Shown here: piece after piece, positions 27,274 through 36,693 of the stretch | How the letters are laid out: each line of letters opens with the position of its first letter | Position numbering within the stretch: position 1 is the stretch's first letter | Origin: Pseudomonadota bacterium | GTDB lineage: Bacteria > Pseudomonadota > Gammaproteobacteria > Acidiferrobacterales > UBA6901 | Direction of reading: 5' to 3' | Assembly: GCA_021783175.1 (NCBI GenBank) | Contig: JAJXUF010000015.1 | Span: 1-50,715 of the forward strand | Length of the DNA stretch: 50,715 nt | The notes under the pieces: generated by a model | The model's database searches: none | The model's input: the letters and a program-made list of their open reading frames with translations, nothing else | Told to the model about the DNA's origin: nothing | Made by a program: the position numbers and the translations under genes

Positions 27274-28344
27274 ATGAACGCAGTCACCCTGCCAATTACC
27301 GCCGGCCAGCTACGCATGCTAGTGCCGCTCAACTCAATCAATCCGGAAAATCTGGATAAGCTCGCGCGGCAGTCGGTGGTTCAAACCCACGTCGCCGGCA
27401 CGACGCTATTCCTTGAAGGTGACAGCGATCCGATCTCGATCTATCTTTTATCGGGAGAGGTCATCCTCGAATCGCACACCAGCAGTTTCAAACGAAGCGT
27501 CTTGGCGCAGTCGGATGAGGCGAATTACGCCCTTTCCAATCTCAAGCCACGCCAGTTTTCGGGGATTGCCAAGACGGCGGTCACAATCTTGCGCCTCGAT
27601 TCGCAGATGATCGATACCATGCTGACCTGGGACCAAGTATCCGGTATTGAAGTGACCGAATTCGGCAGTGATGCGGACGACAAAGGATGGATGATGAAAA
27701 TCCTTCAGACCGACACTTTTCTCAAGTTGCCGCCAGCGCATATCGAGACGCTTTTTGTGCGACTCGAGGAGATCCCAGTCAAGTCGGGGCAGATCGTGAT
27801 CAGGCAAGGTGAGGCGGGGGATTACTTTTATATCGTCAAACGCGGGCGTTGCCGGGTAGTGCGTATGCCGTCGCCGAATAACGCCGCTACAGTACTGGCC
27901 GACCTTGGAGAAGGAGATAGTTTTGGAGAGGAGGCGCTGGTATCGAACGCGCCGCGCAATGCCACAGTTGCGATGTTGTGCGACGGTACGCTTATGCGCC
28001 TCGCGAAGACTGATTTCGAAGCGTTGCTCAAGGCCCCGCTGCTTAATTGGATTGATGTGCGCGAGGGTGTGGAAATGGTAAAGTCCGGTGCCGCGCTGAT
28101 AGACGTGCGGCTCGAAAGCGAACATCGCAATGGCAGCGTTCGCGGCAGCATCAACTTGCCGCTCGCCGGACTACGTGCCGAACTCGCAAATCTTGATCGA
28201 AATCGGAAATACGTCGTTTACTGTGACACCGGCAGTCGTAGCTCGGCTGCCGCGTTTATTATGGGTCAACGCGGATTCGAGGTCTATGTGCTGCAGGGCG
28301 GATTTAATTCACTCAGCCGCAGGCCGCACGGCGAGCCGCAATAA
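27274..28344 (+). CDS. Cyclic nucleotide-binding / rhodanese fusion protein
   Basis: 356 residues. The N-terminal ~130 residues resemble a degenerate cyclic nucleotide-binding fold (FLEGDSDPISIYLLSGEVIL). A second, better domain (about 140-255) has GEAGDYFYIVKRGRCRVVR and a phosphate-binding cassette FGEEALVSNAPRNATV (217-232) with R228. A rhodanese domain (about 260-350) ends with VVYCDTGSRSSAAAFIM; C317 in the C-D-T-G-S-R-S loop is the expected sulfur-carrying cysteine. No HTH is present. A sulfur-transfer activity gated by a nucleotide is a plausible inference. Confidence 0.85.
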   Translation: MNAVTLPITAGQLRMLVPLNSINPENLDKLARQSVVQTHVAGTTLFLEGDSDPISIYLLSGEVILESHTSSFKRSVLAQSDEANYALSNLKPRQFSGIAKTAVTILRLDSQMIDTMLTWDQVSGIEVTEFGSDADDKGWMMKILQTDTFLKLPPAHIETLFVRLEEIPVKSGQIVIRQGEAGDYFYIVKRGRCRVVRMPSPNNAATVLADLGEGDSFGEEALVSNAPRNATVAMLCDGTLMRLAKTDFEALLKAPLLNWIDVREGVEMVKSGAALIDVRLESEHRNGSVRGSINLPLAGLRAELANLDRNRKYVVYCDTGSRSSAAAFIMGQRGFEVYVLQGGFNSLSRRPHGEPQ

Positions 28345-28382
28345 GACGACGCAAACAAAATTACTTCGGACGCTCCATCAAT

Positions 28383-29276
28383 ATGTCTTTGAAACTGGGG
28401 AAAGAGCGGTTCATGCTGGCTGCGATTTGCATGGTCGCAGTGTGTTTACCGCGCATGCTTGTGGCTCAGGATCTGTTGCAGCAACCGGCACGCCCGGTAC
28501 TGGTGCGTTTTCTCATGACTTTCGACGATGGACCCAGTGCAGTACCCAAGGATAATCCCACCGCGTCTATCCTCGATCAGCTCAAAAACAATGTGGTTCA
28601 GCCGAACATCAAGGCGGTATTTTTTGTCCAGACGCGAAATTCGAACGGTGGCGGTACTGCAATAGGGCAAGCACTGCTGCGGCGTGAGCATGCCGAGGGC
28701 GATATCATTGCGCTGCACAGTGGCAGCCCGCGCGGGCATATAAATCATACGCAGATGCCGTGGCCCGAATTCGTGCAGTCCTTGCGTTTCGGTATCGCAG
28801 ACATCAAGCGTGTTACCGGCGCAGCCCCACAGTTCGTGCGTCCGCCGTACTGGGCATTCAATGCGCGCACGCTCACCGGGTACCAGGAGCACGGTCTGCG
28901 CATGCTGCTCGATGACGTGACGATTGGCGACGGCAAGGTACACGGAGTCATCATTAATCGCCATGCGCGTAACCGCATGCGCGTCGATCTGCGCAACATG
29001 TACCGAAGAATTGTAGAAGGCAAAGTCCCGCTAGTTGACGGCCATTACCCGATCGTGGTCACGTTCCACGACACCAATCAGTATACGGCGAGGCACCTGC
29101 AGTCCTATCTTGAAATGCTGGTGGAAGAAGCGTGGCGCGCCGGCATGACTCTGGACAGCAAATATTTTTATTCGACGACCGCCGGTGTGGAGACTGTCGT
29201 CGCTGTGCGCGCAACGACGACGATGCACACGGCACTGGCAGCGATGAAGGGCGTGCACACTTACAAGATTCAGTAG
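28383..29276 (+). CDS. Secreted polysaccharide deacetylase (NodB family)
   Basis: 297 residues. An N-terminal hydrophobic signal (MLAAICMVAVCLPRMLVAQD) suggests export. Carbohydrate esterase 4 motifs are visible: TFDDGP (46-51) with the two aspartates, H112 and H119/H122 in HSGSPRGHINH as metal ligands, RPPYW (153-157), and VTFHDT late in the protein. The second motif has an unusually long H-to-H spacing. It likely removes N-acetyl groups from peptidoglycan or an exopolysaccharide. It lies 38 bases after the cNMP-rhodanese gene on the same strand, so the two may be co-transcribed. Confidence 0.85.
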   Translation: MSLKLGKERFMLAAICMVAVCLPRMLVAQDLLQQPARPVLVRFLMTFDDGPSAVPKDNPTASILDQLKNNVVQPNIKAVFFVQTRNSNGGGTAIGQALLRREHAEGDIIALHSGSPRGHINHTQMPWPEFVQSLRFGIADIKRVTGAAPQFVRPPYWAFNARTLTGYQEHGLRMLLDDVTIGDGKVHGVIINRHARNRMRVDLRNMYRRIVEGKVPLVDGHYPIVVTFHDTNQYTARHLQSYLEMLVEEAWRAGMTLDSKYFYSTTAGVETVVAVRATTTMHTALAAMKGVHTYKIQ

Positions 29277-29302
29277 GTTCGCGGGAATTGCCGCAAAGGA
29301 CC

Positions 29303-29857
29303 TTACTTGGAATTGCCGCCAGGCGGTGATTTGATAATGTCGCCTAAATGAAACGACATTTCTCCCCGGCGGCGATCGTCAAAGAAATGCCGTAAAGTTT
29401 GCGCCACCACCGGAAAGGCCAATTCGTCCCACGGAACCTGTTCTTCGCGGAACAGCTCGACTTCGAGGCTTTCGCTTCCCGGCGCGTAGTCGAGATTGAG
29501 CAATCGTCCACGGAATATCAGGTATACCTGGTTGATGTGCGGCAGATTGAAGAGGCTGTACAGTTCACCGATTTCCACCGCCGCCCTGGCTTCCTCCAGG
29601 GTTTCTCTAGCAGCCGCCTGAACCGTAGTTTCACCATTTTCCATGAATCCGGCCGGCAGGGTCCAGAGGCCATAACGCGGCTCGATGGCGCGGCGACATA
29701 GCAGAATCTCTTGTCCCCATTCGGGGATACAGCCGACCACCATTTTCGGGTTCTGATAGTGAATGGACTGACAGCGATCGCACACGTAGCGCGGCAGGTT
29801 ATCGCCGGGCGGGATTTTCAGGCTGACTGGCGCACCGCAATCGCTGCAGTATTTCAT
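29303..29857 (-). CDS. Nudix hydrolase with N-terminal zinc ribbon
   Basis: 184 residues from ATG 29857; the frame is open for 12 more codons but the family starts MKYCSDCGAPV. The ribbon ligands are C4, C7, C26 and C29. The Nudix box reads GFMENGETTVQAAARETLEE, with the conserved R-E-x-x-E-E glutamates. The later stretch YSLFNLPHINQVYLIFRGRL is typical of a proteobacterial subgroup with unknown nucleotide substrate. It is convergent with the deacetylase gene. Confidence 0.9.
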   Translation of the reverse strand: MKYCSDCGAPVSLKIPPGDNLPRYVCDRCQSIHYQNPKMVVGCIPEWGQEILLCRRAIEPRYGLWTLPAGFMENGETTVQAAARETLEEARAAVEIGELYSLFNLPHINQVYLIFRGRLLNLDYAPGSESLEVELFREEQVPWDELAFPVVAQTLRHFFDDRRRGEMSFHLGDIIKSPPGGNSK

Positions 29858-30052
29858 TTTCCGAAAAATATATGATGTCTGCCATGCCGTCACATCGGAC
29901 GGGAAGAAATTCGATTATATACCGCCGGCCCGCACGGGTGGTCCGTGGAATATCTTGCTGTCAGGTCGGAGAAGCGATTGCCGCTACGCCATTGGCCGCA
30001 AGGAATGTAGCGGTGGTTGTCGCGCCGTTGATCGACGCGCTTGCTGATCCCG

Positions 30053-30087
30053 AGCGGCGCGCGTTTCGTCCGGAAATGCGCGCCGCT
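30053..30087 (-). repeat. 14-bp hairpin downstream of the HU-like gene
   Basis: AGCGGCGCGCGTTT (30053-30066) pairs with AAATGCGCGCCGCT (30074-30087) over 14 bp including one G-T pair, with a seven-base loop. It begins 20 bases after the HU-like stop on the minus strand. No T-run follows, so it could be a Rho-assisted terminator or mRNA-stabilising end, or a boundary element before the Nudix gene. Confidence 0.6.
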
Positions 30088-30107
30088 TCTGCCAGTCCTG
30101 GGTAGTG

Positions 30108-30431
30108 TTACACCATGTCCTTCAGGGATTTCAGCGGCTGCACCTTGATCACATTGCGCGCCGGCTTGGCCTTGAACATGACTTCTTCCTTGGTAAAGGG
30201 GTTGATACCTTTGCGTGCCGGTACAGCCGGCTTGCGAACGACCTTGACCTTCATCAAACCGAAGACGTTTACGACACCCGGGCCGCTCTTGAGGTCGCGG
30301 CGGATCAGATTGGCGAGTTCATCGAACACCGCACTGACATCCTTGCGTTTGACGTCGGTTTTGTCGGAAATGTATGCCAGGATCTCGGATTTGGTGGTAG
30401 GTTTCTTCGTCGCCTTGCTTTTTGTTGCCAT
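30108..30431 (-). CDS. HU/IHF-family DNA-binding protein
   Basis: 107 residues, about 15 more than HU because of a Lys/Thr-rich start (MATKSKATKKPTTKSEILAY). The DNA-bending arm region is seen in VVNVFGLMKVKVVRKPAVPA followed by KGINPFTKEEVMFKAKPARN. GGGAGCG precedes the ATG. It is a single gene and not in a known hup or ihf context, so I do not assign a symbol. Confidence 0.9.
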   Translation of the reverse strand: MATKSKATKKPTTKSEILAYISDKTDVKRKDVSAVFDELANLIRRDLKSGPGVVNVFGLMKVKVVRKPAVPARKGINPFTKEEVMFKAKPARNVIKVQPLKSLKDMV

Positions 30432-30643
30432 GAGTCGCTCCCAGGAATGATGGTGTGGTTTCGGAAAACGGCGCTAAAGTAGCATAATTTCCGCTGAAAA
30501 TAGAAGGGCCGGTCGTCGTGTGCTTGGCAATTCTTTGTGCGACTCCGAATGTCGAGTCGAAATATTTTACTGCCGCAGCGGGTCAGTGCGGATGACTACG
30601 ACCAGTGTGTTCGACCCTGACGTAAGGTTTTGGATGCAACAAG

Positions 30644-31300
30644 ATGAAACGTAACATCGTTTGGCTTTCGATTTTCGCCATTGCGATGGCATTGCTCGAG
30701 GCCGCCGTCGTGATCTACCTGCGGCGCCTCTACTATCCCCAAAATATTCTGGACATTTTCCCGCCCCGCATGCTCTCCCTTCTCGACCTGAAGCTGGAGC
30801 TTGCGCGTGAAGCGGCCACCTTGGTCATGTTGTTCGGCGTAGCGCTGCTCGCAGAGCGCGGGTTTGTGCGCGTATTTGCCGCTTTTGTCTATGCATTTGG
30901 TCTGTGGGACATTTTTTACTATGTCTGGCTCAAGATGTTCATTGGCTGGCCTGTGCATTGGGGTGAATGGGATATCCTGTTTCTGATTCCCTGGGCATGG
31001 CTGGGTCCATGGATAGCAGCGGTAATGATTGCTGCACTGTTCGTGCTCTGGGGCGGCGCCGTTTTGGCGGCAAATCGGAAATTTCGGGCCCGACCCGCGG
31101 CGCTGCTTACGTTCGGCGCTGGCGTTGCACTGGTGTTGACGTCTTTTCTGCAGCCGGCTTATGGTGTACTGGCAGGGGGCATGGGTGCCATCGCCGCTTA
31201 TCGGCCGGGATCCTTCTGGTGGGCGGCGTATATCGTCGGATTCGCGTCGATGTCGGTGGCACTGGGTTGGGTGTTTTTTGTTGCAAAGCAGGAGGTGTGA
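30644..31300 (+). CDS. Six-helix membrane protein of unknown function
   Basis: 218 residues with about six hydrophobic segments (roughly 5-25, 55-72, 78-98, 112-138, 150-168, 190-212). A tryptophan-rich part, GWPVHWGEWDILFLIPWAWL, lies near residue 105. No family was recognised. Its stop codon region contains the GGAGGTG ribosome site of the following HNH gene, so the two are closely linked. Confidence 0.7.
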   Translation: MKRNIVWLSIFAIAMALLEAAVVIYLRRLYYPQNILDIFPPRMLSLLDLKLELAREAATLVMLFGVALLAERGFVRVFAAFVYAFGLWDIFYYVWLKMFIGWPVHWGEWDILFLIPWAWLGPWIAAVMIAALFVLWGGAVLAANRKFRARPAALLTFGAGVALVLTSFLQPAYGVLAGGMGAIAAYRPGSFWWAAYIVGFASMSVALGWVFFVAKQEV

Positions 31301-31305
31301 AAGTC

Positions 31306-31707
31306 ATGGCAGGTAAATCGGGAAGTCCGCGCAGGCCCCCGGGGGGCAATATTCAGCCAGATCGGCTCGACAATTTGGTGGCGCGGGCGCGCAAGGAACA
31401 GGAAGACCGCATGCAGGGTTATCGCGAGCTTTCGCTCAAGATCCACCCCTGGGTGTGCGGGCGTTGCGGGCGCGCCTTTACCCGTGAAAATCTGCATCTA
31501 CTTACGGTGCACCACAAGGACCATAATCACGACAATAACCCGCTCGATGGTAGCAATTGGGAAAATTTGTGTATTTACTGTCACGACAACGAGCACGCCC
31601 GTTACTTGGACCATCAGGCGGGAGCTGGGAAAATCGGCGGGCCGGCAGGCAAAGACGAAGCGACAAATCAGCCTTTTGCGAACCTCAAGGATCTGCTGAA
31701 ACGCTGA
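31306..31707 (+). CDS. HNH nuclease-like protein, YajD type
   Basis: 133 residues from ATG 31306 (GGAGGTG at 31291-31297 overlaps the end of the previous gene). The zinc/HNH core is HPWVCGRCGRAFTRENLHLL followed by TVHHKDHNHDNNPLDGSNWE and LCIYCHDNEH, with the paired CxxC ligands and the H-H-x-D/H-N residues. E. coli YajD is 115 residues and similar. The biological substrate is not known. Confidence 0.85.
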   Translation: MAGKSGSPRRPPGGNIQPDRLDNLVARARKEQEDRMQGYRELSLKIHPWVCGRCGRAFTRENLHLLTVHHKDHNHDNNPLDGSNWENLCIYCHDNEHARYLDHQAGAGKIGGPAGKDEATNQPFANLKDLLKR

Positions 31708-31811
31708 TGACTCATGGCGCCGGGGTCGCGCGCGACTATCTCCAGCGAGGTATGGCCTTGCGGCGGTGTCTGGTCGTATGCTCATCCTTCTTCCCGGCGA
31801 AGGGAACTAGC

Positions 31812-32285
31812 ATGGGTATCGCCCTCACTGTCCGGCAGTATCTCGAGCAGAACGCAATCGATTACGAAGTGCTGCCGCATCATCGCACCACGTCCAGCCT
31901 GGCAACTGCGCATGCAGCGCACGTGCCCGCAGGCTCGCTCGCCAAGTCGGTGATTCTAGAAGACGAAGCTGGATTCCTGATGGCGGTTGTTCCGGCCAAT
32001 TGCCGCCTTGAGCTCGGGCAAGTACACCGGTTGCTAAAGCGTGCTTTGGGACTGGCGACCGAAGAAACCGTGGCGGCGCTCTTCCAGGATTGCGAAACCG
32101 GGGCAGTACCTGCCTTGGGGGACGCCTATGGCATGGAAATGCTCGTTGACGACAGCTTGGTCGGGCAGCCGGAAATCTACTTCGAGGGAGGAAACCATCG
32201 CGAGCTGTTGCATATGCCCAACCGCGAATTCCGCCGTCTGCTGACCTCGGCTCAACGCGGACATATCAGCCACCCGATCGCCTGA
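31812..32285 (+). CDS. YbaK/EbsC-domain aminoacyl-tRNA deacylase
   Basis: 157 residues from ATG 31812; the same frame is open upstream, but the family start is MGIALTVRQYLEQNAIDYEV. The editing-domain features are LAKSVILEDEAGFLMAVVPA with the conserved lysine, and YFEGGNHRELLHM near the C-terminus. Such free-standing domains clear mischarged tRNA (for example Cys- or Ala-tRNAPro). The exact specificity cannot be read from the sequence. Confidence 0.82.
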   Translation: MGIALTVRQYLEQNAIDYEVLPHHRTTSSLATAHAAHVPAGSLAKSVILEDEAGFLMAVVPANCRLELGQVHRLLKRALGLATEETVAALFQDCETGAVPALGDAYGMEMLVDDSLVGQPEIYFEGGNHRELLHMPNREFRRLLTSAQRGHISHPIA

Positions 32286-32315
32286 AGTCCTACCTGCCCA
32301 AGCGCGGTGCCCAGG

Positions 32316-32361
32316 GCCCGAAACCCTGGCATTCGGGAAAAACCTGCTTTCGGGCTATAAT
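32316..32361 (+). promoter_or_regulatory. Promoter of the fmdB-aspS group with inverted repeat
   Basis: A perfect -10 box TATAAT lies at 32356-32361; the -35 region (TTCGGG 18 bases upstream, at 32332-32337) is weak. GCCCGAAA (32316-32323) and TTTCGGGC (32348-32355) form a perfect 8-bp inverted repeat whose second arm touches the -10 box. CCAGGG/CCCTGG at 32311-32329 forms an alternative small hairpin. A factor binding the repeat could replace the weak -35 contact. Confidence 0.5.
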
Positions 32362-32429
32362 TCCCCATTGTTTTTCGAATTTTTGCCCCTATACCGGTGG
32401 GGAAGGTACGATTTTTTCGGAGGATCGCT

Positions 32430-32738
32430 ATGCCCATTTATGAGTATCGTTGCGAAAGCTGTGGCTACGAACATGAGGCCATCCAGAAGCTGAGTGACCC
32501 GACCCTCAAGGATTGCCCCAGCTGCGGTAAACCTGCCCTCAAGAAGCTGATCTCGGCTGCTGGATTTCAGCTCAAGGGGTCCGGGTGGTATGCGACAGAT
32601 TTCAAAAATGGGGGCTCCAAGCCGTCAGCCGCCGCGGGCGGGGACAAGACGACAACCGAAACCGCATCTTCCGGGGAGTCCGAAACCGGCAAAAAGCCTC
32701 ATGGCTGCGGAAACGGTACCTGTGGTTGCGCCAGTTAG
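32430..32738 (+). CDS. FmdB-family zinc-ribbon regulatory protein
   Basis: 102 residues from ATG 32430 with TCGGAGGAT upstream. The N-terminal ribbon MPIYEYRCESCGYEHEAIQK has C8, C11, C29 and C32. The C-terminal third is Ser/Thr/Gly-rich and ends in a second Cys cluster (HGCGNGTCGCAS). The gene commonly precedes DUF502 and aspS in gammaproteobacteria, as here; its molecular role is not established. Confidence 0.9.
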   Translation: MPIYEYRCESCGYEHEAIQKLSDPTLKDCPSCGKPALKKLISAAGFQLKGSGWYATDFKNGGSKPSAAAGGDKTTTETASSGESETGKKPHGCGNGTCGCAS

Positions 32739-32774
32739 TGGTTCTGACGCCGACTCATCCTGGCCGGCTTTGAC

Positions 32775-33392
32775 ATGCAGAATCTGCGTCGCTATCTGAT
32801 CGCCGGTCTGCTCGTCTGGTTGCCGCTCGCCGTGACGGTGCTGCTGCTAAAGTTTTTGTTTGGCCTGGTCGACGATGTGTTGCTTCTTTTGCCGTCGGCA
32901 CTTCAGCCACAGAATCTTTTCGGCTTTAACATACCTGGACTCGGTGCGCTGCTGGCGCTGATTGTATTGTTGTTTACTGGCATGGTTGCGACCAACCTGT
33001 TTGGCCGCAACATGGTCAGGCTGTGGGAGCAGCTGCTGGCGCGAATCCCGGTCGTGCGCGCAATCTATTCGGCTGCGAAGCAGCTTACCGAGACGATTTT
33101 CAGTGGCAGCGGCAAGTCGTTCCGCAAGGTGCTTCTCGTGGAGTATCCGCGAGCCGGCTCATGGACGCTGGGATTTTTGACCGGAGAGGGTTCAGCCGAG
33201 GCCAATAGCAAGACCGGGCGCAATCTGGTTCACGTGTTCGTGCCGACGACCCCCAATCCTACCTCGGGATTTTTCCTAATGGTGCCGCGCGAGGATACAA
33301 TTGAACTCGAAATGAGCGTGGACACCGGGATCAAGCTGATACTTTCGGCTGGAGCCATTGGGGCGGACGACAAAAAAATGCCCGCGGCGTAG
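32775..33392 (+). CDS. DUF502-family membrane protein
   Basis: 205 residues. Two N-terminal membrane segments (about 7-37 and 57-78) with PLAVTVLLLKFLFGLVDDVL are followed by a soluble domain containing ARIPVVRAIYSAAKQLTETI and FVPTTPNPTSGFFLMVPRED, the conserved core of DUF502. It lies between fmdB and aspS, its usual neighbours. The function is unknown. Confidence 0.9.
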   Translation: MQNLRRYLIAGLLVWLPLAVTVLLLKFLFGLVDDVLLLLPSALQPQNLFGFNIPGLGALLALIVLLFTGMVATNLFGRNMVRLWEQLLARIPVVRAIYSAAKQLTETIFSGSGKSFRKVLLVEYPRAGSWTLGFLTGEGSAEANSKTGRNLVHVFVPTTPNPTSGFFLMVPREDTIELEMSVDTGIKLILSAGAIGADDKKMPAA

Positions 33393-33476
33393 AATCGCGT
33401 TCCAGAATCGCATGCGCCACTGGCACATCGCGCTGACGTTCCTTCCGTTCCTCTGTGATAGGGAAAAAACCTTAAG

Positions 33477-35267
33477 ATGCGCAGTCATTATTGCGGAAAA
33501 CTGGATCCCGCCCTGATTGGCGAGACGGTGCAATTGTGCGGCTGGGTCAACAGCCGTCGTGATCATGGGGGCGTTATCTTTATCGATCTGCGCGACCGGG
33601 CCGGTCTCGCCCAGATTGTGTTTGACCCCGACAATGCGGCGGCCTTTGCCGCTGCTGAGGGCGTGCGAAGCGAGTACGTACTGCAGGTGACCGGTAAGGT
33701 GCGCAAGCGCCCACCGGGGACCGAAAATCCGCACCTGCACAGCGGCATGATCGAGGTTGTGGCAACTGACTTGCAGGTCCTGAACAAGTCGGAGCCCTTG
33801 CCGTTCCAGCTGGATGAACCGGAACTCAGCGAAAGCGTGCGCCTGAAATACCGTTATCTCGATCTGCGGCGCGAAAGCATGCGCCGCAATATCCTCCTGC
33901 GCCATACATTGACCCGTACCCTGCGCCGCTACCTTGAGGATCATGATTTCGTTGAAATCGAGACGCCAGTTTTGACCAAGTCGACCCCGGAGGGCGCGCG
34001 TGATTACCTGGTTCCCAGCCGCACGCACCCGGGCCATTTTTTTGCGCTGCCGCAATCGCCACAACTGTTCAAGCAGCTTCTGATGGTTGCCGGTTTCGAA
34101 CGCTACTTCCAGGTTACCCGGTGTTTCCGTGACGAGGATCTGCGTGCGGATCGCCAGCCCGAGTTCACGCAGCTTGATATCGAGACTTCCTTTCTCGATG
34201 AGAACGGCATCATGCAACTCATGGAGGAAATGATTCGCAAGGCGTTCGAGGCGGTGCTGAATGTAGAATTGCCCAATCCGTTTCCACGCATGACTTACGC
34301 CGAAGCCATGGCGCGCTTTGGCAGCGACCGTCCGGATCTTCGGATACCGCTGGAGCTCGTGGAAATCAGCGACCTTGTCAGGCAGGTCGAATTCAAAGTA
34401 TTCGCCCAGGCGGCAAATAACGCTGGTGGGCGGGTAGCGGCGCTGCGATTGCCGCAAGGTGACCAGCTGTCACGCAAGGACATTGACGACTATACAGCCT
34501 ATGTTGCGGGCTTTGGCGCAAAAGGGCTCGCATATATTAAGGTCAATGACGTGACGCGCGGGCGCGACGGACTGCAGTCGCCGATTCTAAAGTTTCTTCC
34601 TGACGATGTGCTTTCGGCAATCATGCAGCGCTGTGGAGCTGCGACCGGCGATGTCATCTTCTTTGGCGCCGACAAGGCCAAAGTTGTCAATGATTCCCTT
34701 GGTGCGCTACGTCTCAAACTGGGCCATGACCGCGGTCTGATAGAGCAGATTTGGAAGCCTCTGTGGGTGGTGGACTTTCCCATGTTCGAATACGACGCAG
34801 AGGCCAAGCGCTGGCAGGCGCTGCATCATCCGTTCACCGCACCGAAAGAAAGTGACCGTGAACGCATTGATGTCGATCCGGGCAATGCAGTCTCGCGCGC
34901 CTACGACATGGTGCTCAATGGTTCGGAAATCGGCGGAGGTTCCATCCGCATCCACCGGGAGGATGTGCAGGAAAAGGTGTTTGCGCTCCTGGGTATCGGG
35001 CAACAGGATGCGCGCGCCAAATTCGGTTTCCTCCTGGACGCACTCAAGTTTGGTGCGCCGCCCCATGGTGGCATAGCATTCGGGCTTGATCGTGTCGCCG
35101 CCATCATGGCCGGTGCGGACTCAATCCGTGATGTCATCGCGTTTCCCAAAACGCAGAAGGCTTCCTGTCTCCTGACTGATGCCCCGAGCGTCGTGGACGA
35201 GACCCAGCTGCGGGAGCTGCATATCAGGTTGCGTAAGCCCATTGAGCAGGCAAGCAGTGGCGACTGA
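33477..35267 (+). CDS. aspS: Aspartyl-tRNA synthetase
   Basis: 596 residues, the bacterial-type length. The N-terminal OB-fold anticodon-binding domain has [20 protein letters not shown]. The class II catalytic core has [20 protein letters not shown] (motif 2) and [13 protein letters not shown] (motif 3), with the bacteria-specific insertion between. It charges tRNA-Asp; whether it also charges tRNA-Asn cannot be decided without checking for asnS and gatCAB elsewhere. Confidence 0.98.
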   Translation: MRSHYCGKLDPALIGETVQLCGWVNSRRDHGGVIFIDLRDRAGLAQIVFDPDNAAAFAAAEGVRSEYVLQVTGKVRKRPPGTENPHLHSGMIEVVATDLQVLNKSEPLPFQLDEPELSESVRLKYRYLDLRRESMRRNILLRHTLTRTLRRYLEDHDFVEIETPVLTKSTPEGARDYLVPSRTHPGHFFALPQSPQLFKQLLMVAGFERYFQVTRCFRDEDLRADRQPEFTQLDIETSFLDENGIMQLMEEMIRKAFEAVLNVELPNPFPRMTYAEAMARFGSDRPDLRIPLELVEISDLVRQVEFKVFAQAANNAGGRVAALRLPQGDQLSRKDIDDYTAYVAGFGAKGLAYIKVNDVTRGRDGLQSPILKFLPDDVLSAIMQRCGAATGDVIFFGADKAKVVNDSLGALRLKLGHDRGLIEQIWKPLWVVDFPMFEYDAEAKRWQALHHPFTAPKESDRERIDVDPGNAVSRAYDMVLNGSEIGGGSIRIHREDVQEKVFALLGIGQQDARAKFGFLLDALKFGAPPHGGIAFGLDRVAAIMAGADSIRDVIAFPKTQKASCLLTDAPSVVDETQLRELHIRLRKPIEQASSGD

Positions 35268-35745
35268 CCCAGCCAGGTACAAACGACCGGAGTCTGTGCT
35301 GGTCGTCGTCTATACAAGCAACGGGCAGGCCCTTATGCTGCGTCGTGCGGACTTCCCCGAATTCTGGCAGTCGATCACCGGCAGCATGGAATGGAACGAC
35401 GCGACGCCGCTTGCCACTGCGGTGCGCGAATTGCGCGAAGAGACGGGGATCGATGTGACGCCGCGTGAGTTGCGCGACTGGCACAAGAGCAATCGCTATG
35501 TGCTTTTTCCGCACTGGCGCCACAAGTATGCGCCCGGTACCGCGGAGAATACCGAACATACCTTTTCGCTTGAGCTTCCCGAACCGCGACAGATTTGCGT
35601 CAACCCCGGGGAACACAGTGAATATCTGTGGATGCCGCTCGGGGAGGCCGCGGAGCGAGCATTTTCCTGGACCAACCGTGATGCGCTTGTCGCGCTCCAG
35701 CGCGAGCTAAAAGAAACCCGAGGTATGGAAAGTGCCAGCGACTGA
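35257..35745 (+). CDS. nudB: Dihydroneopterin triphosphate diphosphatase
   Basis: 162 residues from a GTG at 35257 that overlaps the aspS end by 11 bases; this gives (M)[20 protein letters not shown] as in NudB. The Nudix box reads [20 protein letters not shown] followed by ETG. The C-terminal [12 protein letters not shown] is typical. The enzyme releases pyrophosphate from dihydroneopterin triphosphate in folate synthesis. The aspS-nudB-yebC-ruvC neighbourhood supports the name. Confidence 0.9.
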   Translation: MATDPARYKRPESVLVVVYTSNGQALMLRRADFPEFWQSITGSMEWNDATPLATAVRELREETGIDVTPRELRDWHKSNRYVLFPHWRHKYAPGTAENTEHTFSLELPEPRQICVNPGEHSEYLWMPLGEAAERAFSWTNRDALVALQRELKETRGMESASD

Positions 35746-35853
35746 CACGGGTAGCAGCGCGCGGCAGGTTTCCAGCGGTTCGACCGGGGCGGCGAGGAGG
35801 CACTCACTGACGGCCGCCTACGTTCAGGGGAATGATGTGCGGCGAGTGTTCGC

Positions 35854-36525
35854 ATGAAAGAGGCCAAGGCCACGCCATCGAGCGAATTGCTGCGCGAAAC
35901 GGTTATTCTGGTAAATGGACTGTGGATGCCGGGGTGGGTGCTAGCCCCGCTCGCGCGGCGCCTGCGAAATGGCGGATTTGATGTTCATGAATTTACCTAC
36001 CGATCCGTTGCCTCTAATCTGCGGCAAAACGCCGATCTGTTGCAGCAATTGGTGACAACGCTCCCGGGCGGTATCGTGCACTTCGTCGGCTACAGTCTGG
36101 GCGGCATCGTGGTGCGCGCGCTATTTCACTTCCATCCACAGCAACGGCCGGGACGCATTGTCACGCTCGGTTCGCCTCACCAGGGAAGTCATGCGGCTGC
36201 AACGATCGCTACCTATGGTTGGGGGCGCCGTATTCTGGGACACAGCCTACTGCCGCTGGCTGCGGGTGAGGGGCGGGACTGGCCTTTGCCTGCGCGGGAA
36301 ATCGGTACCATTGCGGGAACTCTCAATGTTGGGCTCGGACGTTGCCTGCCAGGGCAGCTCAAGCCTTCTGACGGAACGGTTGGTCTGGTTGAAGCGTATC
36401 TGGCACAAGCACAGGACCGTGCAGTCTTCAGGGTGTCCCACTTTGGCCTGTTGCTTTCAACGCAAGTCGCGCAGGCCGTCACGCGTTTCCTGCGGACCGG
36501 TCAATTCACTGCCGCCAGAGCTTGA
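35854..36525 (+). CDS. Alpha/beta hydrolase, lipase-like
   Basis: 223 residues. The nucleophile elbow GYSLGG lies near residue 78, the N-terminal strand is ETVILVNGLWMPGWVLAPLA, and TLGSPHQGSHAAA follows as in triacylglycerol lipases and PGAP1-like hydrolases. The likely catalytic histidine is in VFRVSHFGLLL near the C-terminus. No signal peptide is visible, so it is probably cytosolic. Substrate unknown. It lies alone between nudB and yebC. Confidence 0.85.
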   Translation: MKEAKATPSSELLRETVILVNGLWMPGWVLAPLARRLRNGGFDVHEFTYRSVASNLRQNADLLQQLVTTLPGGIVHFVGYSLGGIVVRALFHFHPQQRPGRIVTLGSPHQGSHAAATIATYGWGRRILGHSLLPLAAGEGRDWPLPAREIGTIAGTLNVGLGRCLPGQLKPSDGTVGLVEAYLAQAQDRAVFRVSHFGLLLSTQVAQAVTRFLRTGQFTAARA

Positions 36526-36693
36526 AGTGCTGACGGCTTTACCGGGGCTGTGTGGCCGCGCGATTCGGCCCGGGGTGCATATCTTCGTTGTTTGGGAACC
36601 AGCGCTCCCGATGTTAGACTTCGCGCTGTTTCCGTTCATTTTACGGGCTCGGAAAACTCTCTAGTAGTCAATGAGTTAGGAGCGCAGAGTTCT

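Noticed and set aside
29284..29320. Short direct repeat GGAATTGCCGC at the end of the deacetylase and Nudix genes
   Set aside because: One copy is inside the Nudix coding sequence and the repeat is too short to be meaningful.
33276..34457. 393-codon minus-strand frame opposite aspS
   Set aside because: It shadows the aspS frame, which has all class II synthetase motifs.
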